Below, piece after piece: positions 42,501 through 48,202 of a stretch of DNA of 48,202 nucleotides. A program made the translations under genes and the position numbers. The number at the start of each line of letters is the position of its first letter. The stretch's first letter is position 1. This stretch comes from Oscillospiraceae bacterium (GTDB taxonomy: Bacteria > Bacillota > Clostridia > Oscillospirales > Ruminococcaceae), in NCBI GenBank assembly GCA_017408395.1, contig JAFQUQ010000001.1, positions 1-48,202 on the forward strand. Reading direction: 5' to 3'. Below the pieces are notes generated by a model. That model searched no databases, was not told the origin of the DNA, and was given only the letters and a program-made list of their open reading frames with translations.

Positions 42501-43461
42501 TTAGTAATGATATTGCTCTTAGTGCAAGCGTGGTTTTACCTTGACCGCTAGATGTTTTGATAATGGTGATTGCGTTTTTACTGATAGAATCGATAATTTC
42601 CTTTTCAACAGTCGGTCGGATGACAGGTAGATTGTTCGCAATGTCAGAAGGAGTGGCTTTCTTGCCTTCATAGTAATCTGAAGAATACTTATCAGATTTA
42701 GAGAATCGAAGCCTTTGGATCCAAGCGTGAGCGGGATTTTGAGGGCCTTTACTTATATCGAATTTTATTTCTTCGATGCGTTGTGTTATTTCTTGATGCG
42801 ATATTTCACTACGGCTTTCCATTTTGTCGAAGCACAATAATTTGATGCCATTAGCGAATAAAGAAATGTTATCGGTATTAATTTCAAAATTCTCTATCAA
42901 GGAATCTTCAATGCTTTTCTCAAGAGAATCCTTTTTGATATTCTCAAAAGATATCCGTTGGATAAAATCTTCAAAATCGAAATTGTTCCAATTCCACAAA
43001 GATGTTCCCTTTTTGATGTTATCAACTTTAGTCTTCCAGAATTCTTTTGAGTTTTTATCAAGATTTCCGGAAAACAGTTTACTTAAATTTCCGGCAGCGA
43101 CAGAAAAATCATATACCAATTTGAAATGCCTATTCTTATCAATTAGGTATGCCTCAAGATAGTTTTTTAACACACTATCCATAAAGCTGGCATCTTGTCG
43201 TTGAGAGGAGTATTTGAGTTGGATATGTGTGATTGTTCTGTTACCATCACAGTATTTTATGGTATCGATATCTTCGATTCCTTCAAGAGTAAAAACTGTG
43301 TCAGTGCTAGATGATAAAATCAAATTACACGAATAAAGGAACTGATAGGAGTAACCCCTCAAGGCAATTTGTCCACCATCCCTTGATTCTTGCAGTTCCT
43401 GAATATTGGCTTTAGTAAGTGGAGTTTTTTTGCTGGCTTTTTGTTTCTTTTTCTTTGTCAT
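39523..43461 (-). CDS. Cap4-like nuclease fused to a STAND NTPase (Avs-like defence protein)
   Basis: A 1312-aa protein. After a Lys-rich start, residues ~28-230 look like a DUF4297/Cap4-type PD-(D/E)xK nuclease: GGQIALRGYSYQFLYSCNLIL, Glu60/Asp64 in TLEGIEDID and Gln81-x-Lys83 in HIQLKYSS. Residues ~270-500 are a P-loop STAND module: Walker A SSGQGKTTLA (Lys309), Walker B PLILLDNLD (Asp360), and LLVTSREND resembling sensor 1. The remaining ~800 residues are helical without clear repeats, as in the target-sensing part of Avs proteins. Known Avs proteins oligomerise on binding a phage protein and activate the effector, here DNA cleavage. It is last of the defence operon, 120 bp after a methyltransferase gene. 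The Avs class is undetermined. Confidence 0.7.
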   Translation of the reverse strand: MTKKKKQKASKKTPLTKANIQELQESRDGGQIALRGYSYQFLYSCNLILSSSTDTVFTLEGIEDIDTIKYCDGNRTITHIQLKYSSQRQDASFMDSVLKNYLEAYLIDKNRHFKLVYDFSVAAGNLSKLFSGNLDKNSKEFWKTKVDNIKKGTSLWNWNNFDFEDFIQRISFENIKKDSLEKSIEDSLIENFEINTDNISLFANGIKLLCFDKMESRSEISHQEITQRIEEIKFDISKGPQNPAHAWIQRLRFSKSDKYSSDYYEGKKATPSDIANNLPVIRPTVEKEIIDSISKNAITIIKTSSGQGKTTLALRAISLLTEEYTPYQITRCNNDAELGHIVEYFRMRTRIGEKPLILLDNLDAHLSEWNLLAQLMQTSVTYHYKLLVTSRENDWYNYGGDISNLHRLNIIKPTLSEKEAESIYNALKKAEKLHEDIVDWKKAWSQIAERQLLIEYVYLLTHGEMIAERISAQMKEIGNASAGGTKFEILRKVCFADVCGIKLETKSLIRDLSVNPDSDIGEVLKSLADEFLVHISSEGDYIEGLHPVRSQHIVNRLHEYITLDETALAIAKIASVSDISILFSHYPEFDFDKKRFYANVVSMWFYEPDLSRFVHAIRGAFSGSVMQYYRTHKALFDDAYEHGGLVLVATDLCPFSKFEDCEKELNTLNKMAEIMPDNTNIQHMITLRDSIPKFKTSKTDIFCLSSALYSKLKEINFADIADLKSYAVIVDWLYNIDPSMNLSSRISLNDLWVKAEDYSVKTVSSLMYSSFCGNKDGYNEFVRNNLQRIISYLKRKTNSHKVQVSDDNKKIKVEYLLRASEITKGNNESVARLTDICRTLPIFETYCSDAIKPQIDLLATYQIPNDAHKEMPKENIIITFHQEFNGLWLRTIESNYEFDTVYAWIDHWLDVRKCACDLLAASSTCLHKLLGNRKLGDAGNLFDALHNRYNKMMVAHLSYPREHRPFEKKPEIPTLFNKAKRDYFDGIHNFANQLISFIKKEEQAKRLAIYNLKAALAALPNVQKFFDDITLDGEHQSKHVELCALEEKVIFETYMCCEYYLSHAPETNYNKYQVKAWFSSSKKTEIDEINSTMTDLSSIYDAVLPKSSYRDNTFLCYPILFKNFDPANDEMMNAFLITSISFAKSPYDYLLLLLTNNAGEVIPNAIKFPKKAFKYIHNAINLGVEEEMDPLASPYPIEVTEKMLECFDGEYILQKQEPTSIWLGRIADIGEELWMYSKNREYLVDEEDKQYLFNNLNEIKNRIDGMVKDIEPNVSVDILTAVNELCNAVYQGDLFDDKKYNELISCVQTASA

Positions 43462-43581
43462 ACTGATAACCTAAATTCTCTACAAAACGTTTTGCGTTTT
43501 TGTTTTGGCAATGACCTGGGGGCAAAATGACTTCAGAAGTATATTCTCCAATAGATTTACAGTTAATCTGTCATATGTAAA

Positions 43582-44712
43582 TCATTCATCTGTCATACTG
43601 TCAATATAACAGAAATCCCCTCCGCCGTGCCATCCATTTTTCTTAGAAATACCACCCTTTTCTCCGGAAACAACTTGCTTCATTCTCTCGACAATATAGT
43701 TGCAAGTAGCCGGTTCCTTTTCAATGCCAATATAGCAGCGTCCTAATTTGTGGGCAGCAGATACAGTTGTTCCTGAACCAAGGAAAACATCCATGGTAAT
43801 CTCTCCTGGATTTGATGCAATTTCAATAATCTGACCTATCAAAGTTTCTGGCTTTGGTGTATCAAAAAGCGTTTTATCATATATTTGTAACTTGCGAAGG
43901 TGCGTTTTTGCATCCTTGTTTGTTCCAACAAACGAGGATAACCAAAGTGTTTCGGGAACAATGCCATGTATGCTTTTCGATACAAATTTTTTAACTCTAG
44001 GTACCCCATTCCCGTCTTTACCGAACCAAATATTACTGGATTTGATTTCGCTAAGCATACGTTCTTTGTTATAAATCCAGCATCTTCCGGGAGGAGGATT
44101 ATGCACTTTCCCGTTTGGTGCTATTATCTCATAAAACTGGCTTGAGACAGCATGTCCATCTTGAACGTTAGCAGTTACAGATTGCCATGGTCCACGAGGA
44201 TCATTATCTGGATTACTATATCTGCCCAAAACTTCATCCGTCATAGGAAGAAGATTTCTTTTCTTCTTAAAAGCTTCTGGATTTGGAGAGTATACGAGGA
44301 TATACTCATGGTTATTCGAGAAGGCTTTTCTGTTTTCTCGTGTATTTCTTTGTTGCCAAACTATTGTTGTAATAAAGCTTTTGCGTCCAAAAACCGAATC
44401 ACAGAGAACCTTCAGATAGTGCATCTCACCATCATCAATGGAAATCCAAATGCTGCCATCATTCCGAAGAAAGGGCTTTAACTCTAATAAAACAGTTTTC
44501 ATTTGTTCCAGCCACTTATCATGAGATGTATCATCATCATAGAAAGCATATTTCTCGCCGTTATTATAAGGAGGATCTATATAGATACAGCTTACAGAAT
44601 TATCAAACTTGGAATGCAGCTTCTTAAGAATCTCTATATTGTCGCCTCTAAAAATAACGTGTGGTTCTTTGTTGGTATTATTCAACCATTCTGAAAGACT
44701 TGTTTTTTGCAT
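43582..44712 (-). CDS. Beta-class DNA methyltransferase (N4-cytosine/N6-adenine)
   Basis: A 376-aa protein starting MQKTSLSEWL at ATG 44712, with AGGTG five bases upstream; an in-frame TTG at 44736 overlaps the preceding gene and is less likely. Catalytic motif IV DPPY (46-49; IYIDPPYNNGEKYAF) precedes the SAM motif I DVFLGSGTTVSAAHKLGR near the C-terminus, the beta-class order seen in type III Mod and several type II enzymes. Presumably it protects host DNA from the PLD endonuclease encoded in the operon. No Res helicase is present, so a type III system is unlikely. Confidence 0.85.
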   Translation of the reverse strand: MQKTSLSEWLNNTNKEPHVIFRGDNIEILKKLHSKFDNSVSCIYIDPPYNNGEKYAFYDDDTSHDKWLEQMKTVLLELKPFLRNDGSIWISIDDGEMHYLKVLCDSVFGRKSFITTIVWQQRNTRENRKAFSNNHEYILVYSPNPEAFKKKRNLLPMTDEVLGRYSNPDNDPRGPWQSVTANVQDGHAVSSQFYEIIAPNGKVHNPPPGRCWIYNKERMLSEIKSSNIWFGKDGNGVPRVKKFVSKSIHGIVPETLWLSSFVGTNKDAKTHLRKLQIYDKTLFDTPKPETLIGQIIEIASNPGEITMDVFLGSGTTVSAAHKLGRCYIGIEKEPATCNYIVERMKQVVSGEKGGISKKNGWHGGGDFCYIDSMTDE

Positions 44713-44726
44713 ATGATCACCTGTAC

Positions 44727-46064
44727 CTATCTGCAAACTAAAAGCAGTTCTGCTTCGTGGTTTGCTTCAAAGTTCTTTTCTGTAGAATTCAACTTGCTGT
44801 GTGTAAATTCCCCCGGCGATACAATTTCAACTTGTGAAAAATACTGTTTTGCTTTTTCCACAAGTTGATCTATTGTTTGCAAACGAGGAGTAACAGCTTT
44901 TGAAGCATCAAATGGAGAATAGGATAATACCAGCGGAACATTTAGTTTCTTTACCTTTTCGAACAATACATCAAATGCACCTTCTGCCTGACTCTTGATA
45001 CAGAATGGAGACTGATGCCTTTCACTACGATAAATAGCTCTGCTTATTCCGCCTTTTCCATTGGGGAAAGTAGTTGACACTTCAGGGTTATCCCTTAGAC
45101 AAATAGTCTCAAGAACATGATAATATCTACTGTAGTGATATCTTGTATATGGTGGATCTGCATATACCACAGAAACATTGTACTCTTTAAGTTTTTTTAA
45201 TGCATTGGCGTAATCATCGCAGATTGTGTAATACTTGTGTGTACTATCACCGACAGAAAAATAATAGGCTAACCATTTCCTAAAGATAGTATAAACATCT
45301 TCGGAGCGATCTGTAGTTATTTTAGTAAGTAGAGATACTTTTAGTTCTCCCTTACTGTTTCGAACTTTCAGAGGCTGTGCAAATTGTTTTCCGACAGTAT
45401 TTACTATATCGCTTGCTGTACTTAGCAAGGCGGCTAACGCTTTCGTATGCAAAAGACCATTTTGTTCAAATACCCAGTGAGCAATACAATCCAAATTTAC
45501 AGCCTGCTCATATGAAAAGTAGAGACCTCCATAATACCTACATATCATACTGTCAACTGTGTCCAATAAAACGGTTTTGTTGAGCATAGATAAGCTGTGG
45601 TTCATGAGTCTTTTTAATTCTGAAGTCAACTCATCTGTCTGTTCTTTATCTAAAATATAAAGGGAACCGTGTTCTATGATTTCATATAAAGGAGCAATAT
45701 TGCCACATTTTGCAGCAGCAGTACAGTTCTTTTCGTAATTAATTAATTCATCAAAACAACGATTAAGTGTTTTACTAACGGTATGGTTTTTAATGTCCAG
45801 CAGGATATCATTTGCGTCCGGTGAAGTTTCTAGCAAACTCATTGATGCCTCACAGATAACCTGTGAGTATTTCTGTATATCAACAGAAATAACATTACCA
45901 AATTGTAAAAGGTATTTCGATACCGTTCCTGATCCGGCAAACAAGTCACAAACGGCACCGCCTTTAGGCGCAACCTTATCTATGGACTCTTTAATAGCTT
46001 CTAACATTCTTAGTTTGCTGCCTAAGTAATGTATTGATCTAATTGTTGGTATTTCTGAAGTCAT
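44727..46064 (-). CDS. D12-class DNA adenine methyltransferase
   Basis: A 445-aa protein. N-terminal SAM loop CDLFAGSGTVSKYLL (with IHYLGSKLRML just before) and, about 260 residues later, VVYADPPYTRYHYSRYYHVLET are motifs I and IV in the order of alpha/D12 N6-adenine methylases. It is longer than Dam (~280 aa), with a large helical insertion between the motifs that probably holds target recognition. It overlaps the endonuclease gene by four bases (ATGA). A second methylase for one endonuclease suggests a non-palindromic site, each enzyme modifying one strand. Confidence 0.83.
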   Translation of the reverse strand: MTSEIPTIRSIHYLGSKLRMLEAIKESIDKVAPKGGAVCDLFAGSGTVSKYLLQFGNVISVDIQKYSQVICEASMSLLETSPDANDILLDIKNHTVSKTLNRCFDELINYEKNCTAAAKCGNIAPLYEIIEHGSLYILDKEQTDELTSELKRLMNHSLSMLNKTVLLDTVDSMICRYYGGLYFSYEQAVNLDCIAHWVFEQNGLLHTKALAALLSTASDIVNTVGKQFAQPLKVRNSKGELKVSLLTKITTDRSEDVYTIFRKWLAYYFSVGDSTHKYYTICDDYANALKKLKEYNVSVVYADPPYTRYHYSRYYHVLETICLRDNPEVSTTFPNGKGGISRAIYRSERHQSPFCIKSQAEGAFDVLFEKVKKLNVPLVLSYSPFDASKAVTPRLQTIDQLVEKAKQYFSQVEIVSPGEFTHSKLNSTEKNFEANHEAELLLVCR

Positions 46065-47323
46065 TCATTTTCTTCCTTTTCTAATCTTGTCCATATAGGC
46101 AAAACTGGTGCAGCCTCAAATACATCCTTGGCAACATAACTAATACGTCGCATCAATCTCGTAGGAGCTTGGGTCTGCGCCAAAAGTCGCATTACATCCG
46201 CATATCCTGGCTGACCAGGCATGAGAAGTGTATAAATAAAATCTCGACAAGATACTTTTGCAAATATTCCAATAGGGCGATTTCTGCCTTCAGGATAAGG
46301 CAATCCTTTGGCAGCATCTAATTCAAAACGGTAATTACTACTTGCTACTGAAACACTTGGTCTTGCTTCCGTTTTACACATGGTGCCGTCAGCGTTTACA
46401 TGTTTAAGCAAAATACGGTAGGTTCCATTTTCTCCACAAGTAGCACCAAAGTAGTTTTCAAATGTTTCTTGACTAAAATTTGCTTGACTCCATCGTTTGT
46501 TGTTATTTGGTATCTCAGCAATTAACACATTGGAATCCAACGTAATTGTCCAATATGCAGCATCAATGTCAATTTCTTCATCTGTAACAGCAGGAGTCAC
46601 TAATTCTAACTGGGGTTGAGGATTTACCGTTGGCTGTTTCTGAGCAACTTTTTTGCTAGTTCTTTTATCTTTGGGTTGGGTTTTATATATATCAGTTAGC
46701 TTAATATCGCCTGGTTTTATGTCGTGGTCTCTTTGGACAGTTGCTTTTGCCGTGCTTATCGCTCTTATCTTTTCGGTATTCTGCTTGGTTTTTGCCAGAA
46801 CAACAGGGTCAGTAATATCAAATAAAAATGGACTACTATGTGTAAACCATCGGTTCCATTCCTCAATAATCTTAGCGATGCTAGATTCATCATATTGGAT
46901 AACATTATATGCTTCACGATTATGACGTAAACCTTTTTGTGTTAAATTACCAGAACCTAACACCAATGTACCACCATCATTTTTCTTAAACCAACTGAAT
47001 TTAGGATGGAAAGTAGAACCTCTTTCGTTATGAACATACGCTTTCACTACTAAATGAGAACCATATTTCTTTTGCAATTCAATCAAAGAAACTATAGAAT
47101 GTTCATTTGTTATATCATCAGTACCAACAACCAAGGTAAATGTACCAGTTTTAAGAAACTCCTTAAAATTGTCATCCAGCAGCAAGAGGTTGATACCATC
47201 TTTAGTAGCAAATGCATATGCTCCCGCACCATTGGTGCATCCTACGCATTCAGAAAGTAGCGTTTCATGTAAGTACATTGAATTGTCATATGATGGATCT
47301 TGAATACAGAACATCAGTCGCAC
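46061..47323 (-). CDS. PLD-family restriction endonuclease (NgoFVII-like)
   Basis: A 420-aa protein. A phospholipase-D type active site is visible once: HPKFSWFKK (His106, Lys108), followed by LVLGSGNLTQKGL (Ser124, Asn126) and Glu137 in NREAYNV; such nucleases dimerise to form one catalytic centre and need no metal. A charged linker (~195-250) leads to a C-terminal domain (~255-390) resembling the B3-like DNA-recognition part of NgoFVII/BfiI enzymes. It overlaps the XRE gene by ten bases and the D12 methylase by four, a tight C-R-M arrangement. Confidence 0.8.
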   Translation of the reverse strand: MRLMFCIQDPSYDNSMYLHETLLSECVGCTNGAGAYAFATKDGINLLLLDDNFKEFLKTGTFTLVVGTDDITNEHSIVSLIELQKKYGSHLVVKAYVHNERGSTFHPKFSWFKKNDGGTLVLGSGNLTQKGLRHNREAYNVIQYDESSIAKIIEEWNRWFTHSSPFLFDITDPVVLAKTKQNTEKIRAISTAKATVQRDHDIKPGDIKLTDIYKTQPKDKRTSKKVAQKQPTVNPQPQLELVTPAVTDEEIDIDAAYWTITLDSNVLIAEIPNNNKRWSQANFSQETFENYFGATCGENGTYRILLKHVNADGTMCKTEARPSVSVASSNYRFELDAAKGLPYPEGRNRPIGIFAKVSCRDFIYTLLMPGQPGYADVMRLLAQTQAPTRLMRRISYVAKDVFEAAPVLPIWTRLEKEENE

Positions 47324-47535
47324 CTCTTTTCATTACATTCAATAAATTCCATAACATCGCCAATATTACAATCTAAAAGGGCGCATATTTTTTCGATACT
47401 TCCCATGGACACATGCTCATTTCGGCTTAGTCTGCCTAGTACATTTCCTGTAATACCTGCTTTTTGAGCCATTTCCGTTCTTTTGAGATTTTTATCGATT
47501 AATAGCTTCCACAATTTATTATAACTAACAGCCAT
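47314..47535 (-). CDS. XRE-family controller protein of the restriction-modification operon
   Basis: A 73-aa protein from ATG 47535 (GGAGGTG four bases upstream; an in-frame ATG at 47568 has no ribosome site): MAVSYNKLWKLLIDKNLKRTEMAQKAGITGNVLGRLSRNEHVSMGSIEKICALLDCNIGDVMEFI. It is a minimal Cro/C1-type helix-turn-helix. A free-standing HTH in front of a restriction gene is the usual place of C proteins, which time expression so that methylation precedes cleavage. The palindrome before the promoter supports this. Confidence 0.78.
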   Translation of the reverse strand: MAVSYNKLWKLLIDKNLKRTEMAQKAGITGNVLGRLSRNEHVSMGSIEKICALLDCNIGDVMEFIECNEKRCD

Positions 47536-47572
47536 ATCACACCTCCAACATAGCCAGAAAATTATCATATTT

Positions 47573-47624
47573 ATTATATCATAGTTTTATCTATTTTGCA
47601 ACTGGTAGTCACGAAATGGTGACT
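47573..47624 (-). promoter_or_regulatory. Defence-operon promoter with adjacent C-box-like palindrome
   Basis: On the minus strand, TTGCAA (47596-47601), 17 bp, TATAAT (47573-47578). Five bases further upstream is the palindrome AGTCAC/GTGACT (47607-47612 and 47619-47624, six-base spacer). A site just upstream of -35 suits activation by contact with RNA polymerase, as with C proteins. Confidence 0.72.
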
Positions 47625-48000
47625 GTTGTACACAAAAAGTTTACCTTTTCTGTTTTGCGTTAAACATGTATTTCAAATTGAAAATGTAAAATGATTTTTG
47701 TGTTTAAGAAAAAGCAGGGGGCACATCCTCAATGCATTTCACGTTTTCGTTGAAGAACTGCTCATAATGTAAATTGCATAAAGTCAATAAATTACCGTAT
47801 AATTACATTTTAAGAATGAGGGATAGATTATAAGACAATAAAATAATCGGCATTACAAGTTTGTAGCCTGCAACGCCGATTTCTTAAATCCGCTGTATTT
47901 GTCTTAAAACAAAGCTTTGTGAAACTTCTTTATCGCTGACGGTCAAATATCCGCCCCTACAATAATTATTCATTCTTCACTATTCATTTTTCATTATTCA
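47625..48000. other. Intergenic region
   Basis: No gene is seen. A hairpin-like ATCGGC...GCCGAT pair lies at 47844-47880. At 47952-47963 is ATCCGCCCC with TACAA, the right half of the hairpin repeat at 32736-32762. At 47967-48001 is a repetitive ATTATTCATTCTTCACTATTC-type stretch, another clostridial low-complexity repeat. Confidence 0.5.
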
Positions 48001-48042
48001 TTAAACAAACAAAACGCCCCCCGATGATAACACCGAGGGGCG
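48001..48042 (-). terminator. Terminator of the flagellin gene
   Basis: CGCCCCTCGGTG and a matching CATCGGGGGGCG form a strong stem on the minus strand, followed by TTTTGTTTGTTT. Confidence 0.88.
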
Positions 48043-48105
48043 GAAACTATGCAGTTTTTAAAATCTCACGCGGTTTTCAGCCTGCATTCAGATAAGTGTT
48101 TAAAC

Positions 48106-48202
48106 TTACTGGAGGAGGGAGAGAACGCCCTGTGGGAGCTGGTTTGCCTGAGCAAGCATGGACTGAGAAGCCTGGCTGAGAATCTGGTTCTTTGTGAATT
48201 CC
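48106..48202 (-). CDS. Flagellin, C-terminal end (partial)
   Basis: The last 32 codons before the window edge read EFTKNQILSQASQSMLAQAN followed by QLPQGVLSLLQ and a stop. This is the conserved D0 helix of flagellin that lines the filament core. The 5' part lies beyond the window, so length and start are unknown. It shows that the organism carries at least one flagellin gene. Confidence 0.93.
   Translation of the reverse strand, partial: EFTKNQILSQASQSMLAQANQLPQGVLSLLQ

Noticed and set aside
43582-44712. Type III restriction system
   Set aside because: The methylase resembles Mod in motif order, but no Res helicase-nuclease is encoded nearby; a PLD endonuclease is present instead.

Overview
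The window looks like chromosome of a Gram-positive, flagellated clostridium, most likely an Oscillospiraceae/Ruminococcus relative. This rests on gene content only: a MurE with the meso-diaminopimelate motif DNPR, a PASTA-type (SpoVD-like) penicillin-binding protein, an S-box SAM riboswitch before metK, TTG start codons with strong Shine-Dalgarno sites, and the C-terminus of a flagellin at the right edge. Species level cannot be fixed from the sequence alone.

Region 1 (132-8843) is a small integrated element in the initiator tRNA-fMet gene. It is bounded by a 24-bp direct repeat, and inside both ends lies a further 26-bp repeat that probably serves as integrase arm sites. It carries a tyrosine integrase with a helix-turn-helix inserted in its core-binding domain, a phage-like repressor/promoter switch, small DNA-binding proteins, an HUH rolling-circle replication initiator with a candidate counter-transcribed RNA upstream, its own sigma factor, a HIRAN-domain protein and a four-gene toxin/antitoxin-like operon. 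The 8-mer GAGCAGGT occurs 18 times in this 8.7 kb (nine per strand) against two copies in the other 39 kb.

Region 2 (8799-36116) is ordinary chromosome. It holds tRNA-fMet; a three-gene operon of two FecR-domain membrane proteins and a cyclophilin lipoprotein; and a leftward dcw cluster mraZ-rsmH-ftsL-spoVD-murEF(fused)-mraY-ftsW-murG-murA-ftsQ-ftsZ, with no murD, murC or ftsA. Next come an HD-domain protein, a membrane-anchored XRE regulator, riboswitch-metK, asnA, asnS, an apparent type I toxin-antitoxin locus with a 31-aa toxin (34286-34605), and a DUF3343/cysteine-desulfurase pair.

Region 3 (about 36.2-47.9 kb) is a decayed mobilizable transposon of the Tn4451/TnpX type: a large serine recombinase and TnpW are intact, while mobC is frameshifted and the relaxase internally deleted. 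It is followed by a five-gene leftward defence operon: an XRE controller, a PLD-family (NgoFVII-like) restriction endonuclease, a D12-class and a beta-class DNA methyltransferase, and a 1312-aa protein with an N-terminal Cap4-like nuclease joined to a STAND-type NTPase (Avs-like). An 18-bp palindrome just upstream of a good promoter fits C-protein-style control of this operon.

Region 4 (47.6-48.2 kb) is intergenic DNA ending in the flagellin terminator and the last codons of a flagellin gene.
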